This document shows positions 32,335-41,901 of a DNA stretch of 64,000 bases, one piece after another. The notes under the pieces are model-generated. The model saw only the letters and a program-made list of their open reading frames with translations, was not told where the DNA came from and did no database searches. Source of the DNA: Butyrivibrio sp. (GTDB lineage: Bacteria > Bacillota > Clostridia > Lachnospirales > Lachnospiraceae); NCBI GenBank assembly GCA_017535785.1, contig JAFXTN010000008.1, forward strand, positions 186,001 to 250,000, written 5' to 3'. A program made the position numbers and the translations under genes. Position 1 is the first letter of the stretch. The number at the start of each line of letters is the position of its first letter.

Positions 32335-35124
32335 ATGACATTTTCACAGATCATATACACAATAATATTAGGACCGCTTGAGCTACTGTTTGATACAGTT
32401 TACGCGATTGCTGTAGGTGCCACACATAATCCGGGATTATCCCTGATATTTTTGAGCCTTACCATCAACCTATTGGTTCTGCCTCTATATAGAAGAGCGG
32501 ATGCTATGCAGGAAGAGGAAAGGCAAATATCAATAAAATTAAAGCCCGGAATCGATCAGATTCGAAAGGCTTTTAAGGGCGATGAGAGATTTATGATCCT
32601 TCAGACTTACTATCGCCAGAATGACTATAAGCCCTATTATGCGCTGAAAGGATCACTGTCTTTACTTCTTGAGATACCCTTTTTTATTGCGGCATATCAC
32701 TATCTTTCACACTCATATGTGCTGCAGGGAGCGTCGTTTGGACCGATCGCTGATCTTGGAGCGCCGGATAATCTCATTAAACTTGGCGGTATCAGCCTTC
32801 ATTTGCTTCCGATACTTATGACCCTTATAAATATCGTTTCCGGAGCAATCTATACAAAAGGAATGACACTTAAGAGCAAGATCCAGCTGTACGGCATGGC
32901 TCTTGTTTTCTTGGTTCTGCTATACGAATCACCGGCGGGACTTGTTTTTTATTGGACACTTAACAATCTTTTTTCTCTTGTAAAAAATATTTTTTACAAG
33001 CTGCCGAATCCCATGAAAGTGATCAAGATGTTCTGCTCTGTATTGGGAATCGCAATCCTTATACCGTCATTTATGTATTTCACCGGAGTAAGAAGAAAAG
33101 CAATTGCTGTGATTGTCGCAGTTTTATTGCAGCTTCCGCTACTCCATAACCGCATTAAGCTTTTCAAAAACAATGCGGATGAAAAGAAATCCGATATAAC
33201 GGAAGGCACGGCTAAAACTATTTTTTATGCGTGCTGTGTTTTTATGGCTGTGCTTGTGGGATTACTGATCCCTTCAGCAATAGTAAGCACATCGACTGCA
33301 GAATTTGTTGAGCTTTCCGCTTTCAAATCTCCCATAGCTTATATTGTACGTACGGCTGCGCTGGCAGTTGGTGTATTTTTGGTGTGGTGCGTGATCTTCT
33401 ATAGACTTGCATCAGACAAATCTCAAAAGAAATTCAGTCTTGCTTTTTCAATTATCATGACCTGCGCGGTAGTTGAGTACATGTTTTTTGGCAAAAGATA
33501 TGGCAATATTTCGCCGCTTCTTAGATATGACGTGGACATCGAGATCGCGCCAAAAGAGTACCTGATAAATATGCTCGTTCTTGCCGCCGTAGCAGGCATA
33601 GTATATCTGATATGGAAAAAAGGGAAACACGAACTGGTAAAAGCGGTATGCATTATCGGCTGCCTTGCCATAACCGCAATGTCCGTCATCAATATAGTGA
33701 AGATCAATACAACTTCAAAAGAGCTTGAGCAGATGGCTTTGCAGCAAGAAGAGAAAAAGCAGGATAACGCTCCGGAGTTTACACTTAGCAAAAGCGGTAA
33801 GAATGTAGTAGTGCTATTGATTGACAGAGCCATAAGCGGTTTTGTGCCCTATATGCTCGCTGAAAGGCCTGAACTTCAGGAACAGTTTGCAGGATTTACA
33901 TATTACCCCAATACATTCTCGTTTGGTTTATGTACAAATGTAGGTGCGCCGCCGATATATGGCGGATATGACTATACACCCATTGAAATTCAAAATAGAT
34001 CGGACGAATCGCTCAAGGATAAGCATAACGAAGCCCTTATGGTCATGCCGAAGATCTTCATGGATAACAACTACAAGGTTACAGTCTGCGATCCGCCGTA
34101 CGCCAACTATCAGTGGAATTCCGACCTTAGCCTGTTTGATCAATATGAAGGCATGAAAGCGTGCGCAACAATGGGATATTTCGATGAGGAGGAGCAGAGC
34201 CGAATTGAAAGAAAAGAAAAAACAATAAACAGAAATCTCTTTTGCTATTCGGTGTTTAGGATAATGCCCGTATTTCTTCATAAAGAGGTCTATGACGGCG
34301 GTAATTACAACTACGCCGATTACTATTCGGATAGATATCAGAAAGAAGAGATCGGTTATTATATTACCGAGGACGAATACAAAAGTACCGGAATGAAAGA
34401 CGATTTCCTCAGATCATACGAAGTGCTTAAAAATATGCCTTCTATCACCAAGATAAGTGATTCCGATGATAATACTTTCATGTCCTTATATAACCTGACG
34501 ACACATGAGATTATGTTCATGCAGGAACCTGAATACGAGCCAAGCAACGTTGTTGATAATACCGAGTACGAGAAAGAGCATGCCGTGAGAACAGCTCCCG
34601 GAGAAAAAGACCTGAAGCTTACAACAATAGAGCAGAAAGAACATTACCAGACCGATATGGCAGCGTTCATTCAACTTGGTAAATGGTTTGATTATTTGAG
34701 AGAAAACGGTGTTTGGGACAATACCAGGATCATAATAGTCGCCGATCACGGATATGGAATCAATCTTCTGGATGTGATCATGGATGATACGGACGGCGTT
34801 AATGCAGATAATGAAGATACTACCGCCGTTAATCCACTACTTATGATCAAGGATTTTGGCAGTACCGAATACTCTGTCAGCGATACTTTTATGACAAATG
34901 CGGATGTTCCGGCGGAGGCCTTAAAAGGAATCATAGACAATCCGGTCAATCCTTTTACAGGCAACCCCATAGATGAGTCCGGAAAAGATGCCGATGAGCT
35001 GCGTTGTCTACTCACCGACGAAGATATAAATAAGAACAACGGGAACACATTTACAGATCCTGTATGGATCACACTCAAGAATAAGTATATGTTTGATCCG
35101 GACAATTGGACATACGGATACTGA
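32335..35124 (+). CDS. YidC/Oxa1-like insertase fused to a sulfatase-fold (LtaS/EptA-type) domain
   Basis: A 929-residue membrane protein. Residues 1-225 follow the YidC core: GPLELLFDTVYAIAV, LSLTINLLVLPLYRRADAMQ, charged loop LKPGIDQIRKAFKGDERFMILQTYYRQNDYKPYYALKGSLSLLLEIPFFIAAY, and SPAGLVFYWTLNNLFSLVKN. About 230-460 adds six or so hydrophobic segments. About 475-929 is an alkaline-phosphatase-superfamily domain: VVVLLIDR (metal Asp), LCTNVGAPPIYGG (candidate Thr nucleophile), IIIVADHGYG (metal Asp-His). LtaS, OpgB and EptA of this fold move phosphoglycerol or phosphoethanolamine. The C-terminal half is likely extracellular. Followed by a CDP-glycerol transferase-type gene. Confidence 0.85.
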   Translation: MTFSQIIYTIILGPLELLFDTVYAIAVGATHNPGLSLIFLSLTINLLVLPLYRRADAMQEEERQISIKLKPGIDQIRKAFKGDERFMILQTYYRQNDYKPYYALKGSLSLLLEIPFFIAAYHYLSHSYVLQGASFGPIADLGAPDNLIKLGGISLHLLPILMTLINIVSGAIYTKGMTLKSKIQLYGMALVFLVLLYESPAGLVFYWTLNNLFSLVKNIFYKLPNPMKVIKMFCSVLGIAILIPSFMYFTGVRRKAIAVIVAVLLQLPLLHNRIKLFKNNADEKKSDITEGTAKTIFYACCVFMAVLVGLLIPSAIVSTSTAEFVELSAFKSPIAYIVRTAALAVGVFLVWCVIFYRLASDKSQKKFSLAFSIIMTCAVVEYMFFGKRYGNISPLLRYDVDIEIAPKEYLINMLVLAAVAGIVYLIWKKGKHELVKAVCIIGCLAITAMSVINIVKINTTSKELEQMALQQEEKKQDNAPEFTLSKSGKNVVVLLIDRAISGFVPYMLAERPELQEQFAGFTYYPNTFSFGLCTNVGAPPIYGGYDYTPIEIQNRSDESLKDKHNEALMVMPKIFMDNNYKVTVCDPPYANYQWNSDLSLFDQYEGMKACATMGYFDEEEQSRIERKEKTINRNLFCYSVFRIMPVFLHKEVYDGGNYNYADYYSDRYQKEEIGYYITEDEYKSTGMKDDFLRSYEVLKNMPSITKISDSDDNTFMSLYNLTTHEIMFMQEPEYEPSNVVDNTEYEKEHAVRTAPGEKDLKLTTIEQKEHYQTDMAAFIQLGKWFDYLRENGVWDNTRIIIVADHGYGINLLDVIMDDTDGVNADNEDTTAVNPLLMIKDFGSTEYSVSDTFMTNADVPAEALKGIIDNPVNPFTGNPIDESGKDADELRCLLTDEDINKNNGNTFTDPVWITLKNKYMFDPDNWTYGY

Positions 35125-35163
35125 TGATAGAAGCCGGTTATAAGTAAGAAAGTGAGAAACAAA

Positions 35164-36408
35164 ATGCTTTTATTTATGTATATTGACCCCGGAACCGGTA
35201 GTATGCTCTTTACGATACTGATAGGAGTATTAAGCGCAGGCTACTATTTTCTTCGTAATTCATTTATGAAGATGAAGTTTAAAATTTCCGGTGGTAACAT
35301 AAAAGAACAGGACAGCGATCGAATCCCGTATGCGATCTTTACGGACAGTAAGAGATATCTGACCATATTTAAACCTATCTGCGATGAGATGGAAAAACGA
35401 GGCGAAAAGCTCGTATATCTTACCGCGGAAAAGGATGATCCGTTACTTAATGAAAAATATGAACACGTGCGCACTGAGTTTCTCGGTGAAGGAAACAGGG
35501 CCTATGCAAGAATGAACATGCTTAAGGCTGATATCGTGTTATCCACGACCCCCGGACTTGACGTTTACCAGTGGAAAAGATCAAGGGACGTAAAGTGGTA
35601 CGCACATGTCCTTCACGCAGCCGGCGACGTTACCATGTATCGTATGTTCGGAATCGATTACTATGATGCAATGCTCCTTAGCGGAGATTTCCAGATCAAG
35701 CAAGTGCGCGACCTTGAAGCGCTTCGCGGTTTGCCGGAAAAAGAGGCAAAGCTTGTGGGAATACCTCACATGGATGCACTTAGAAAAAGACTTTTAGAAA
35801 CCGGAGACAGCTCATCTAAAGAGCATGAGACAACGATTCTTCTTGCACCGTCATGGGGACCAAGCTCCATACTCAACAAATACGGAAAGAAGATGATCGA
35901 CGAGCTCATAGCAACCGGATATAAGATCATCATAAGACCTCATCCGCAGACATTTGTTTCCGAAAAAGAGATGATAGAGCCGCTGATGAAGGCTTATCCC
36001 GAGAGCGATAAACTCAAGTGGGACAGAAATATCGATAACTTCGATACCCTTAATCAATCGGATATCCTGATATCAGATTTCTCGGGAGTAATACTTGATT
36101 ACGCGCTTGTTTTTGACAGACCGGTGATTTTTGCCGAGACCTCTTTTGACAACGGAATCTACGATTCATGGTGGCTTAAGGAAAGAGAATGGATCTTTGA
36201 GACACTTGATAAGATCGGAATCCGCCTTACGAGCGAGAATATGAAGAATATCAAAGAACTCATAAACACAGGGCTTACCGATACTCGTCTGAAAGAAGAA
36301 AGAGACAAGGCGCGCGCCGAGTCGTGGGCGTATATGGGTAAATCGGTTGAGAATATAGCGGATTATCTGATAGAAAAGAGAAAAGAGCTTGCTGCCGGAG
36401 AGCAGTAA
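35164..36408 (+). CDS. CDP-glycerol glycerophosphotransferase-family protein
   Basis: A 414-residue protein with an N-terminal membrane segment (about 8-26) and a GT-B-like domain of the TagB/TagF family: LAPSWGPSSILNKYG, IIRPHPQTFVSEKEM and SDILISDFSGVILDYALVFDRPVIFAET, where RPHP and SDFSG..LDYA are the family active-site motifs. It would transfer glycerol-phosphate or a related phospho-alcohol from CDP. ATG 35164 is used; a GTG at 35152 is the alternative, and neither has a strong ribosome site. Starts 39 bases after the fusion gene. Confidence 0.88.
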   Translation: MLLFMYIDPGTGSMLFTILIGVLSAGYYFLRNSFMKMKFKISGGNIKEQDSDRIPYAIFTDSKRYLTIFKPICDEMEKRGEKLVYLTAEKDDPLLNEKYEHVRTEFLGEGNRAYARMNMLKADIVLSTTPGLDVYQWKRSRDVKWYAHVLHAAGDVTMYRMFGIDYYDAMLLSGDFQIKQVRDLEALRGLPEKEAKLVGIPHMDALRKRLLETGDSSSKEHETTILLAPSWGPSSILNKYGKKMIDELIATGYKIIIRPHPQTFVSEKEMIEPLMKAYPESDKLKWDRNIDNFDTLNQSDILISDFSGVILDYALVFDRPVIFAETSFDNGIYDSWWLKEREWIFETLDKIGIRLTSENMKNIKELINTGLTDTRLKEERDKARAESWAYMGKSVENIADYLIEKRKELAAGEQ

Positions 36409-36428
36409 TTGACGCGGAGGAATTATAG

Positions 36429-38225
36429 ATGCAGGCAATAATCTTAGCTGCGGGAATGGGAAAAAGACTTAAAGAGCTGACACGCAACAATACTAAGTGT
36501 ATGGTCAAGGTTAACGGAGAGACGCTGATCGAGAGACTTCTTCATCAGCTGGACAGCGTTAATCTGTCTCGTGTAGTGATAGTAGTCGGATATGAAGGCA
36601 AGAAACTGATGGATTATATAGATACATTGAATATATCCACTCCCATCACATTTGTAGACAACCCAATCTACGATAAGACCAACAACATCTATTCTCTTTT
36701 CCTTGCAAAAGAGTATATGAAAGAGGATGATACGCTCCTTTTTGAGTCTGACATTATCTTAGAGGACAAGATTCTTTCAGGTCTTATCGAGGACCCCAGA
36801 GATACTTTGGCGCTCGTTGACGAGTATAAACCTTGGATGGACGGAACATGTCTGCGCCTTGACGATAACGACAAGATAATTGATTTTATCTCGGGTAAAA
36901 AATTTGATTTCACTAATACAGAAGGCTGCTATAAGACCGTAAACATATATAAATTCAGCAAGCATTTTGCAGAGAAGCAGTATATTCCTTTTCTCAACGC
37001 TTATCAGGAAGCACTTGGTGTAAACGAGTACTACGAGCAGGTGCTCAGAGTTATCACCATGCTCGACGGAGCCGAGATAGTAGCAAAAAGACTAAACGGA
37101 GAGAAGTGGTACGAGATCGATGACGAGCAGGATCTTGATATAGCAGAGACGCTCTTTGATAAGAAAGTGGAGGACAGAGTCCTTCGTCTTGAAGAGCGCT
37201 ACGGAGGTTATTGGAGATTCCCGGAGCTTATCGACTTCTGCTATCTTGTAAACCCTTATTATCCGCCCAAGAAGATGAAGGATGAGCTTAAGGCATCGTT
37301 TGATGTACTACTTACCGAATACCCTTCAGGCATGAGAGTCAATTCACTTCTTGCCGCCAAGAACTTTGGCGTGCACAGAGAGAATATCGTAGTTGGTAAC
37401 GGGGCAGCAGAGCTTATTAAGGCGCTTATGGAATCAGTTACGGGTAAAGTCGGAATTATCCGTCCCACCTTCGAAGAGTATCCAAACAGATACGAAAAGA
37501 GCGAGATTGTGGCATTTAAGCCAGAGAACAACGAGTTTAGATATTCCGCGGACGACCTTATGAATTTCTTCGGAGATAAGGATATATCTACTCTGGTATT
37601 GATAAATCCTGACAACCCTTCCGGAAACTATATTGATGAAGACGGAGTAAAGAAGCTCATCGCATGGACAGCTCAGCGCGGAATAAGATTCGTACTTGAT
37701 GAGTCATTTATTGACTTTGCTGATGATAACACAACATATATTGATCAGAACACACTTGTAAGCAACAAGCATTTATTCGTTGTTAAGAGCATTTCTAAAT
37801 CATACGGCGTTCCGGGACTACGACTTGGCGTTCTTGCATCCGGAGACAGCGGAGAAATCGATAAGATCAAGAAAACTGTATCCATCTGGAATATCAACTC
37901 TTTTGCCGAGTTCTATATGCAGATACAGGAAAAGTACAAAAAAGACTATGAGCTGGCGCTTGAGCGTTTCAAGGCTGAGAGGAAGCGCTTCCTGGCTGAG
38001 CTTAACAAGATCGCCCTCATAGAGGTGATCCCGACACAGGCCAATTACTTCATGATAAAGATCAAGGATAAATACAACGCAGAAGAGCTTACCAACATCC
38101 TGATGGATAAGTACAGCATCCTTATAAAAGACCTTACTACCAAGGTTGGGGATAAGTATATCCGTGTTGCAATAAGAGATGAAGAGGATAATGATAAGCT
38201 TATTGGGGCTTTGAGAGAGTTATAA
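36429..38225 (+). CDS. Bifunctional nucleotidyltransferase / HisC-CobD-like PLP enzyme
   Basis: A 598-residue fusion. Residues 1-240: LicC-type sugar/alcohol-phosphate nucleotidyltransferase with AIILAAGMGKRLKELTRNNTKCMVKVNG, LFESDIILED and GEKWYEIDDEQDLDIAE. Residues about 265-598: fold-type I PLP enzyme with NIVVGNGAAELIKAL, LVLINPDNPSGNYI, FVLDESFIDFA and the Lys motif SISKSYGVPGLRLGVL. The second half is closest in pattern to HisC and CobD (threonine-phosphate decarboxylase). A joint product such as a CDP-aminoalcohol is plausible: decarboxylation of a phospho-amino acid, then cytidylylation. Alternatively it is a PntC-like phosphonate enzyme. GGAGG precedes ATG 36429. Confidence 0.85.
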   Translation: MQAIILAAGMGKRLKELTRNNTKCMVKVNGETLIERLLHQLDSVNLSRVVIVVGYEGKKLMDYIDTLNISTPITFVDNPIYDKTNNIYSLFLAKEYMKEDDTLLFESDIILEDKILSGLIEDPRDTLALVDEYKPWMDGTCLRLDDNDKIIDFISGKKFDFTNTEGCYKTVNIYKFSKHFAEKQYIPFLNAYQEALGVNEYYEQVLRVITMLDGAEIVAKRLNGEKWYEIDDEQDLDIAETLFDKKVEDRVLRLEERYGGYWRFPELIDFCYLVNPYYPPKKMKDELKASFDVLLTEYPSGMRVNSLLAAKNFGVHRENIVVGNGAAELIKALMESVTGKVGIIRPTFEEYPNRYEKSEIVAFKPENNEFRYSADDLMNFFGDKDISTLVLINPDNPSGNYIDEDGVKKLIAWTAQRGIRFVLDESFIDFADDNTTYIDQNTLVSNKHLFVVKSISKSYGVPGLRLGVLASGDSGEIDKIKKTVSIWNINSFAEFYMQIQEKYKKDYELALERFKAERKRFLAELNKIALIEVIPTQANYFMIKIKDKYNAEELTNILMDKYSILIKDLTTKVGDKYIRVAIRDEEDNDKLIGALREL

Positions 38226-38300
38226 GGAATAATTTGATCTAGGTTGTCAGATTCGAATAATACTTAGGACTAAGTCGAGCGTGAGTTTAGGGCATACAGA

Positions 38301-38349
38301 AAAATCAACGTCTAATTGAGAGAAAACCACAATTAGATGTTGATTTTTT
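38301..38349 (+). terminator. Intrinsic terminator after the three-gene phosphate unit
   Basis: An 18-bp near-perfect stem (AAAATCAACGTCTAATTG with CAATTAGATGTTGATTTT), 11-base loop, ending in T6. Confidence 0.92.
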
Positions 38350-38368
38350 GCATTTTCTGGAATATACT
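38340..38368 (+). promoter_or_regulatory. SigmaA promoter of the defence-like island
   Basis: TTGATT (38340-38345), 17 bases, TATACT (38363-38368). The -35 lies in the 3' arm of the preceding terminator. Confidence 0.6.
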
Positions 38369-38414
38369 ACATATGAGGGGAACTGTAGGATGCAATTATT
38401 TAGGAGAATATGAG

Positions 38415-39673
38415 ATGTTAATTCAATTTAATTTCAGGAACTTTATGTCATTTAGAGATGATACAACACTAGATTTATCTGCTACCAAAATTTCTGAATT
38501 TAACAATAGGGTTGTTTCTATAGGCGGCGAGAGAATACTTCCTGTTGCAGCTATTTATGGAGCTAATGCCAGCGGTAAGTCCAACGTATATAGCGCGTTT
38601 AACTATATGTCAGAATATGTCGTTGAGTCATTACATTATGGAGATGATCCGCAGGCTTTTAATGAGAACAAGCCTACGCCGTTTCTTTTGATAATGTTTC
38701 GGAAGATGCAGAATCTAGCTTTGAGGTATTTTTTACCATTCCGGGAGACAAGACGGAAAAGAGTTATAACTATGGCTTCTGCATTGGAAAGGAAGGGGTT
38801 ACAGAGGAGTGGCTTAATTACAAGGCTAAGACTGCCAGAAAGTACTCAGCTATATTTTATAGATCCGTAGAAGAGGATGTGCTTGATCTTTCCGGATTAC
38901 CTAAGTCTGCCAGAGATAATATATCAATTGCACTGGATAAGCAGGTTCTGATAGTTTCTCTGGGAGCAAAGCTAAAGGTTGAAAAGTGCAAGATGATCCG
39001 AGAGTGGTTCTTTGCCAATGAATTTACTGATTTTGGAGATGCTTTTGAAAATCTTTATCGACACAGAATGCTTCCTGAGCGCTTTACGGATGAGGATGTT
39101 CAACAGAGAGTTATACAGTATTTTTCTTCATTTGATGACAGTATAAAGGGATTCGATATAGAAGAAATCCCATCTGAGGGGGACAATAAAGAAACAAGAT
39201 ATAAGATTAACGCTGTTCACAATAAGATTGGTTCTGATGAAACTGCGAAAATTCCTCTTGAAATGGAATCAGCGGGAACACTCAAGATGTTTGCGCTATA
39301 TCCAGACCTTCAAGATGTGCTTCAGAGGGGAAGCGTGTTTTTTGTTGATGAACTAAACGCAAGACTTCACCCGCTTCTGGTAAGGAATTTTATCCTTATT
39401 TTCCTTAATCCGGAGATAAATGTTAATCATGCTCAGCTTATTTTTACAACACATGATGTGTGGCAGCTCTCTAATCTGCTCCTTCGCAGAGATGAGATAT
39501 GGTTTACGGAAAAAGATAAGGATGGAGTGTCTTCTTTATATTCATTGGCGGATTTTGTTGACGAAGACGGTGTTAAGATTCGCAAGGATGAAAGCTATGA
39601 AAAGAACTATCTTCTCGGTAAGTATGGCGCTATTCCTACACTGAAGACAATAGATATGCTGTTGGAGGGATAA
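38415..39673 (+). pseudogene. RloA/AbiLi-like ATP-binding protein, interrupted by one frameshift
   Basis: The first frame (38415 to about 38689, 91 residues) reads MLIQFNFRNFMSFRDDTTLDLSA...AAIYGANASGKSNVYSAF, an AAA_15/RecF-like Walker A domain. At CTTTTG (38685-38690) the frame shifts; from GAT 38690 the other frame continues DNVSEDAESSFEVFFTIPGDKTEKS...EEWLNYKAKTARKYSAIFYRSVEED into the 3' part with ESAGTLKMFALYPDL, FVDELNARLHPLL (signature/Walker B) and FTTHDVWQL. Adding one T restores about 419 residues. Either a recent inactivating deletion in a T run, a sequencing error, or much less likely recoding. Partner rloB follows. Confidence 0.85.
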
Positions 39674-39676
39674 CAG

Positions 39677-40327
39677 ATGGCTAGAAATAATAGGACGGGA
39701 GAGCGTAAATCCAGAACTCAACATAGACATCTACGAGTACCTGAGCTTGGATATTATCTTATTGTTACTGATACTGAAGGTACGGAACGGTGCTTCTTCA
39801 ATGGACTTCACGCGGATTTGCCTGAAGATATCCGAGAAAAGCTAGTGGTAAAGGTATTTGAGACCAAGACTATCAACCTAATAGATAAATGCATTGAATA
39901 TATGGCATATGATCCACAGTTTCGTGTTCCTTGGATTGTCTTTGATAGGGATGAGGTAAAAGACTTTGATCAGATAATAAAAGAGGCTGAGAAGCAAGGA
40001 ATAAATGTGGCATGGTCTAATCCATGCTTTGAGATATGGATGCACGCATATTATGGCTCTATGCCCAATATTACCGAGTCATGGACATGTTGTAGCAAGT
40101 TTGGCGAACTCTATAAGAAAAAGACCGGAGTGCCATACAATAAAGCTGATGAGAGTATATACAAACGACTGATTCAGACAGGAAATGAGGCAAAGGCGAT
40201 AGAGATAGCTGCTCAGAAATATAAGCAGTGTAAAGAAAGTGGATATTCTGAACCATCAAAGATGTGTCCATGTACCACAGTGCATAAACTGGTGGGGGAG
40301 ATACGAAAGAAGACAGGCGAGAAGTAA
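39677..40327 (+). CDS. rloB: RloB-family protein
   Basis: A 216-residue protein of the RloB/AbiLii family, found with RloA-like ATPases in abortive-infection (AbiL) pairs and in restriction loci. It starts with a basic arm (ARNNRTGERKSRTQHRHL) then shows the Toprim-like pattern YYLIVTDTEGTERCFFNGL (Glu), VPWIVFDRDEVKDFDQII (DRD) and NVAWSNPCFEIWMHAYYG (NPxFExW), the family marks. The ribosome site GGAGGG lies within the rloA end, three bases separate the genes. It is intact although rloA is broken. Confidence 0.88.
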   Translation: MARNNRTGERKSRTQHRHLRVPELGYYLIVTDTEGTERCFFNGLHADLPEDIREKLVVKVFETKTINLIDKCIEYMAYDPQFRVPWIVFDRDEVKDFDQIIKEAEKQGINVAWSNPCFEIWMHAYYGSMPNITESWTCCSKFGELYKKKTGVPYNKADESIYKRLIQTGNEAKAIEIAAQKYKQCKESGYSEPSKMCPCTTVHKLVGEIRKKTGEK

Positions 40328-40357
40328 AAGATTAATGAAATTATGAGGGCAAAATAT

Positions 40358-41803
40358 ATGAAAAAGATAGATAATCCAAAGGTTTTTATTTCATACGCGT
40401 GGGGGTCTAAAGAATATCAAAATAAAGTGTTATCATTTGCAAGCAGCCTTTCAGAAGATGGTATAGATGTCGTAATAGATAAATGGTCTATGGTTGCAGG
40501 GAATGATATGGGCACTTTCATGGAAAAAAGTGTTAAAGATCCGAACATAACTAATGTGATTCTTTTGTTGGATGAGAATTATACAAAAAAAGCAGATAAG
40601 AGGAGTGGGGGAGTAGGTACTGAAACACAAATAATATCTCCGAAAGTATATGAATCTGTGGAACAAGACAGATTTGTTCCGGTAGTTTTTGAGCGAAACA
40701 GTAAAGGAGAAGTTTGTAAGCCGATTTACCTCCAAGGAAGGTTCCATTATGATTTATCGGATGATCAAAACTATGATAATGAATATATGAATCTGGTAAG
40801 GCATTTATATGGTATTGAAACGTATCGAAAACCTGAAATAGGTAGAAAACCGTATTGGGTTGAAGAACAAATTGAAATCAAACCACTTTACACAGTAAGA
40901 TATGATTCTCTGAAACATAATAAGTCTGAAGCTGAAAAAAAGGAACAATTTGAAAAGTTTTTACATGAGATAGAAACTAAAATAATTGATTATTCAAAGG
41001 AAATTAGTAATAGTGAATCAGATGAATCATATTTGGATTGTTATGCTGCAACGAGGGAAATACGTACTTGTTTTTTGGAAATTATAGGTAAAAGTGCGTA
41101 TATTCACGACGGAGTTGAGAATGTGGCTGATTTTTTCGAAAATACTTTTAATGAACTAGATGAATATTCAGGGATTGGAAATGAAATATGTAAGATTCTT
41201 ATACATGAATTATTCATTTATTATGTGGCGTGGTTACTGAAGAAAAGAATGTATAAAGATTTAGGTTATATTCTAGGGAGGACGTATTTTAAAAATAAAC
41301 CTAGTTACGGTGGTGAATATGGGAACAATTATCACTTATTTTATAGCGGTTCGTTACATGAAAGATTAGATAAGGCTGTTTGTGAAACAGATAATAAGCG
41401 ATATCATTCTGGAACAGCAAAATATTGGATTAGTAATATTGATCTAAGTTTTTGCTCAAAAGAAGACTTTATATTTGCAGATTTAATGGCATATAACTAT
41501 TCATTATATGGCGCTGAATATAGAGAAAGTTTGAAATGGTTTCCAATAACATATGTTTATGAAGAGGAATATAATAGTAAAATGACTCACTTTGCGCGTC
41601 AATTAGTTTCTAGAGAGAAAATGCATAAGGCGCTTAGTCTATTTGGATATGCTTCAGAAGATGAGTTTAAAAAGGCTTTTATTGAGATTGAGAATCATTT
41701 TTTGAATAGGGAGCATAATGATTATAGGTATTCTGGTTGTTATGCGTCCGCACCAGTATTGGGGTACTATATAAAGTCTGATCAATTAGGAAGTGTTAAT
41801 TAG
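40358..41803 (+). CDS. SEFIR/TIR-like domain protein with unknown C-terminal domain
   Basis: A 481-residue protein. Residues about 5-150 are a SEFIR domain: PKVFISYAWGSKEYQNKVLSFASSLSEDGIDVVIDKWSMVAGNDMGTFMEKSV, NVILLLDENYTKKADKRSGGVGTE and FVPVVFE. SEFIR and TIR domains in bacteria often act as defence effectors, some degrading NAD or signalling. The rest (about 190-481) is helical, AT-rich in coding, and not recognised; it may sense or oligomerise. ATG 40358 follows GAGGG by eight bases; ATG 40343 is less suited. It lies 30 bases after rloB. Confidence 0.85.
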   Translation: MKKIDNPKVFISYAWGSKEYQNKVLSFASSLSEDGIDVVIDKWSMVAGNDMGTFMEKSVKDPNITNVILLLDENYTKKADKRSGGVGTETQIISPKVYESVEQDRFVPVVFERNSKGEVCKPIYLQGRFHYDLSDDQNYDNEYMNLVRHLYGIETYRKPEIGRKPYWVEEQIEIKPLYTVRYDSLKHNKSEAEKKEQFEKFLHEIETKIIDYSKEISNSESDESYLDCYAATREIRTCFLEIIGKSAYIHDGVENVADFFENTFNELDEYSGIGNEICKILIHELFIYYVAWLLKKRMYKDLGYILGRTYFKNKPSYGGEYGNNYHLFYSGSLHERLDKAVCETDNKRYHSGTAKYWISNIDLSFCSKEDFIFADLMAYNYSLYGAEYRESLKWFPITYVYEEEYNSKMTHFARQLVSREKMHKALSLFGYASEDEFKKAFIEIENHFLNREHNDYRYSGCYASAPVLGYYIKSDQLGSVN

Positions 41804-41901
41804 TTATGAGTATTAATTATGCATCATAACTAGATATTATTAGATGATGTATAAAAGAACGCCAAGCTCGGTATTGTATATATAAACACAGGAGCCCCAC
41901 T

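Noticed and set aside
38685..38690. Programmed ribosomal frameshift in rloA
   Set aside because: No canonical X-XXY-YYZ slippery heptamer in the reading frame and no evident downstream pseudoknot; RloA proteins are not known for recoding. A one-base deletion is simpler.
41805..41835. Terminator after the SEFIR gene
   Set aside because: GTTATGA and TCATAAC can pair, but the loop is long and AT-rich and no T tract follows.
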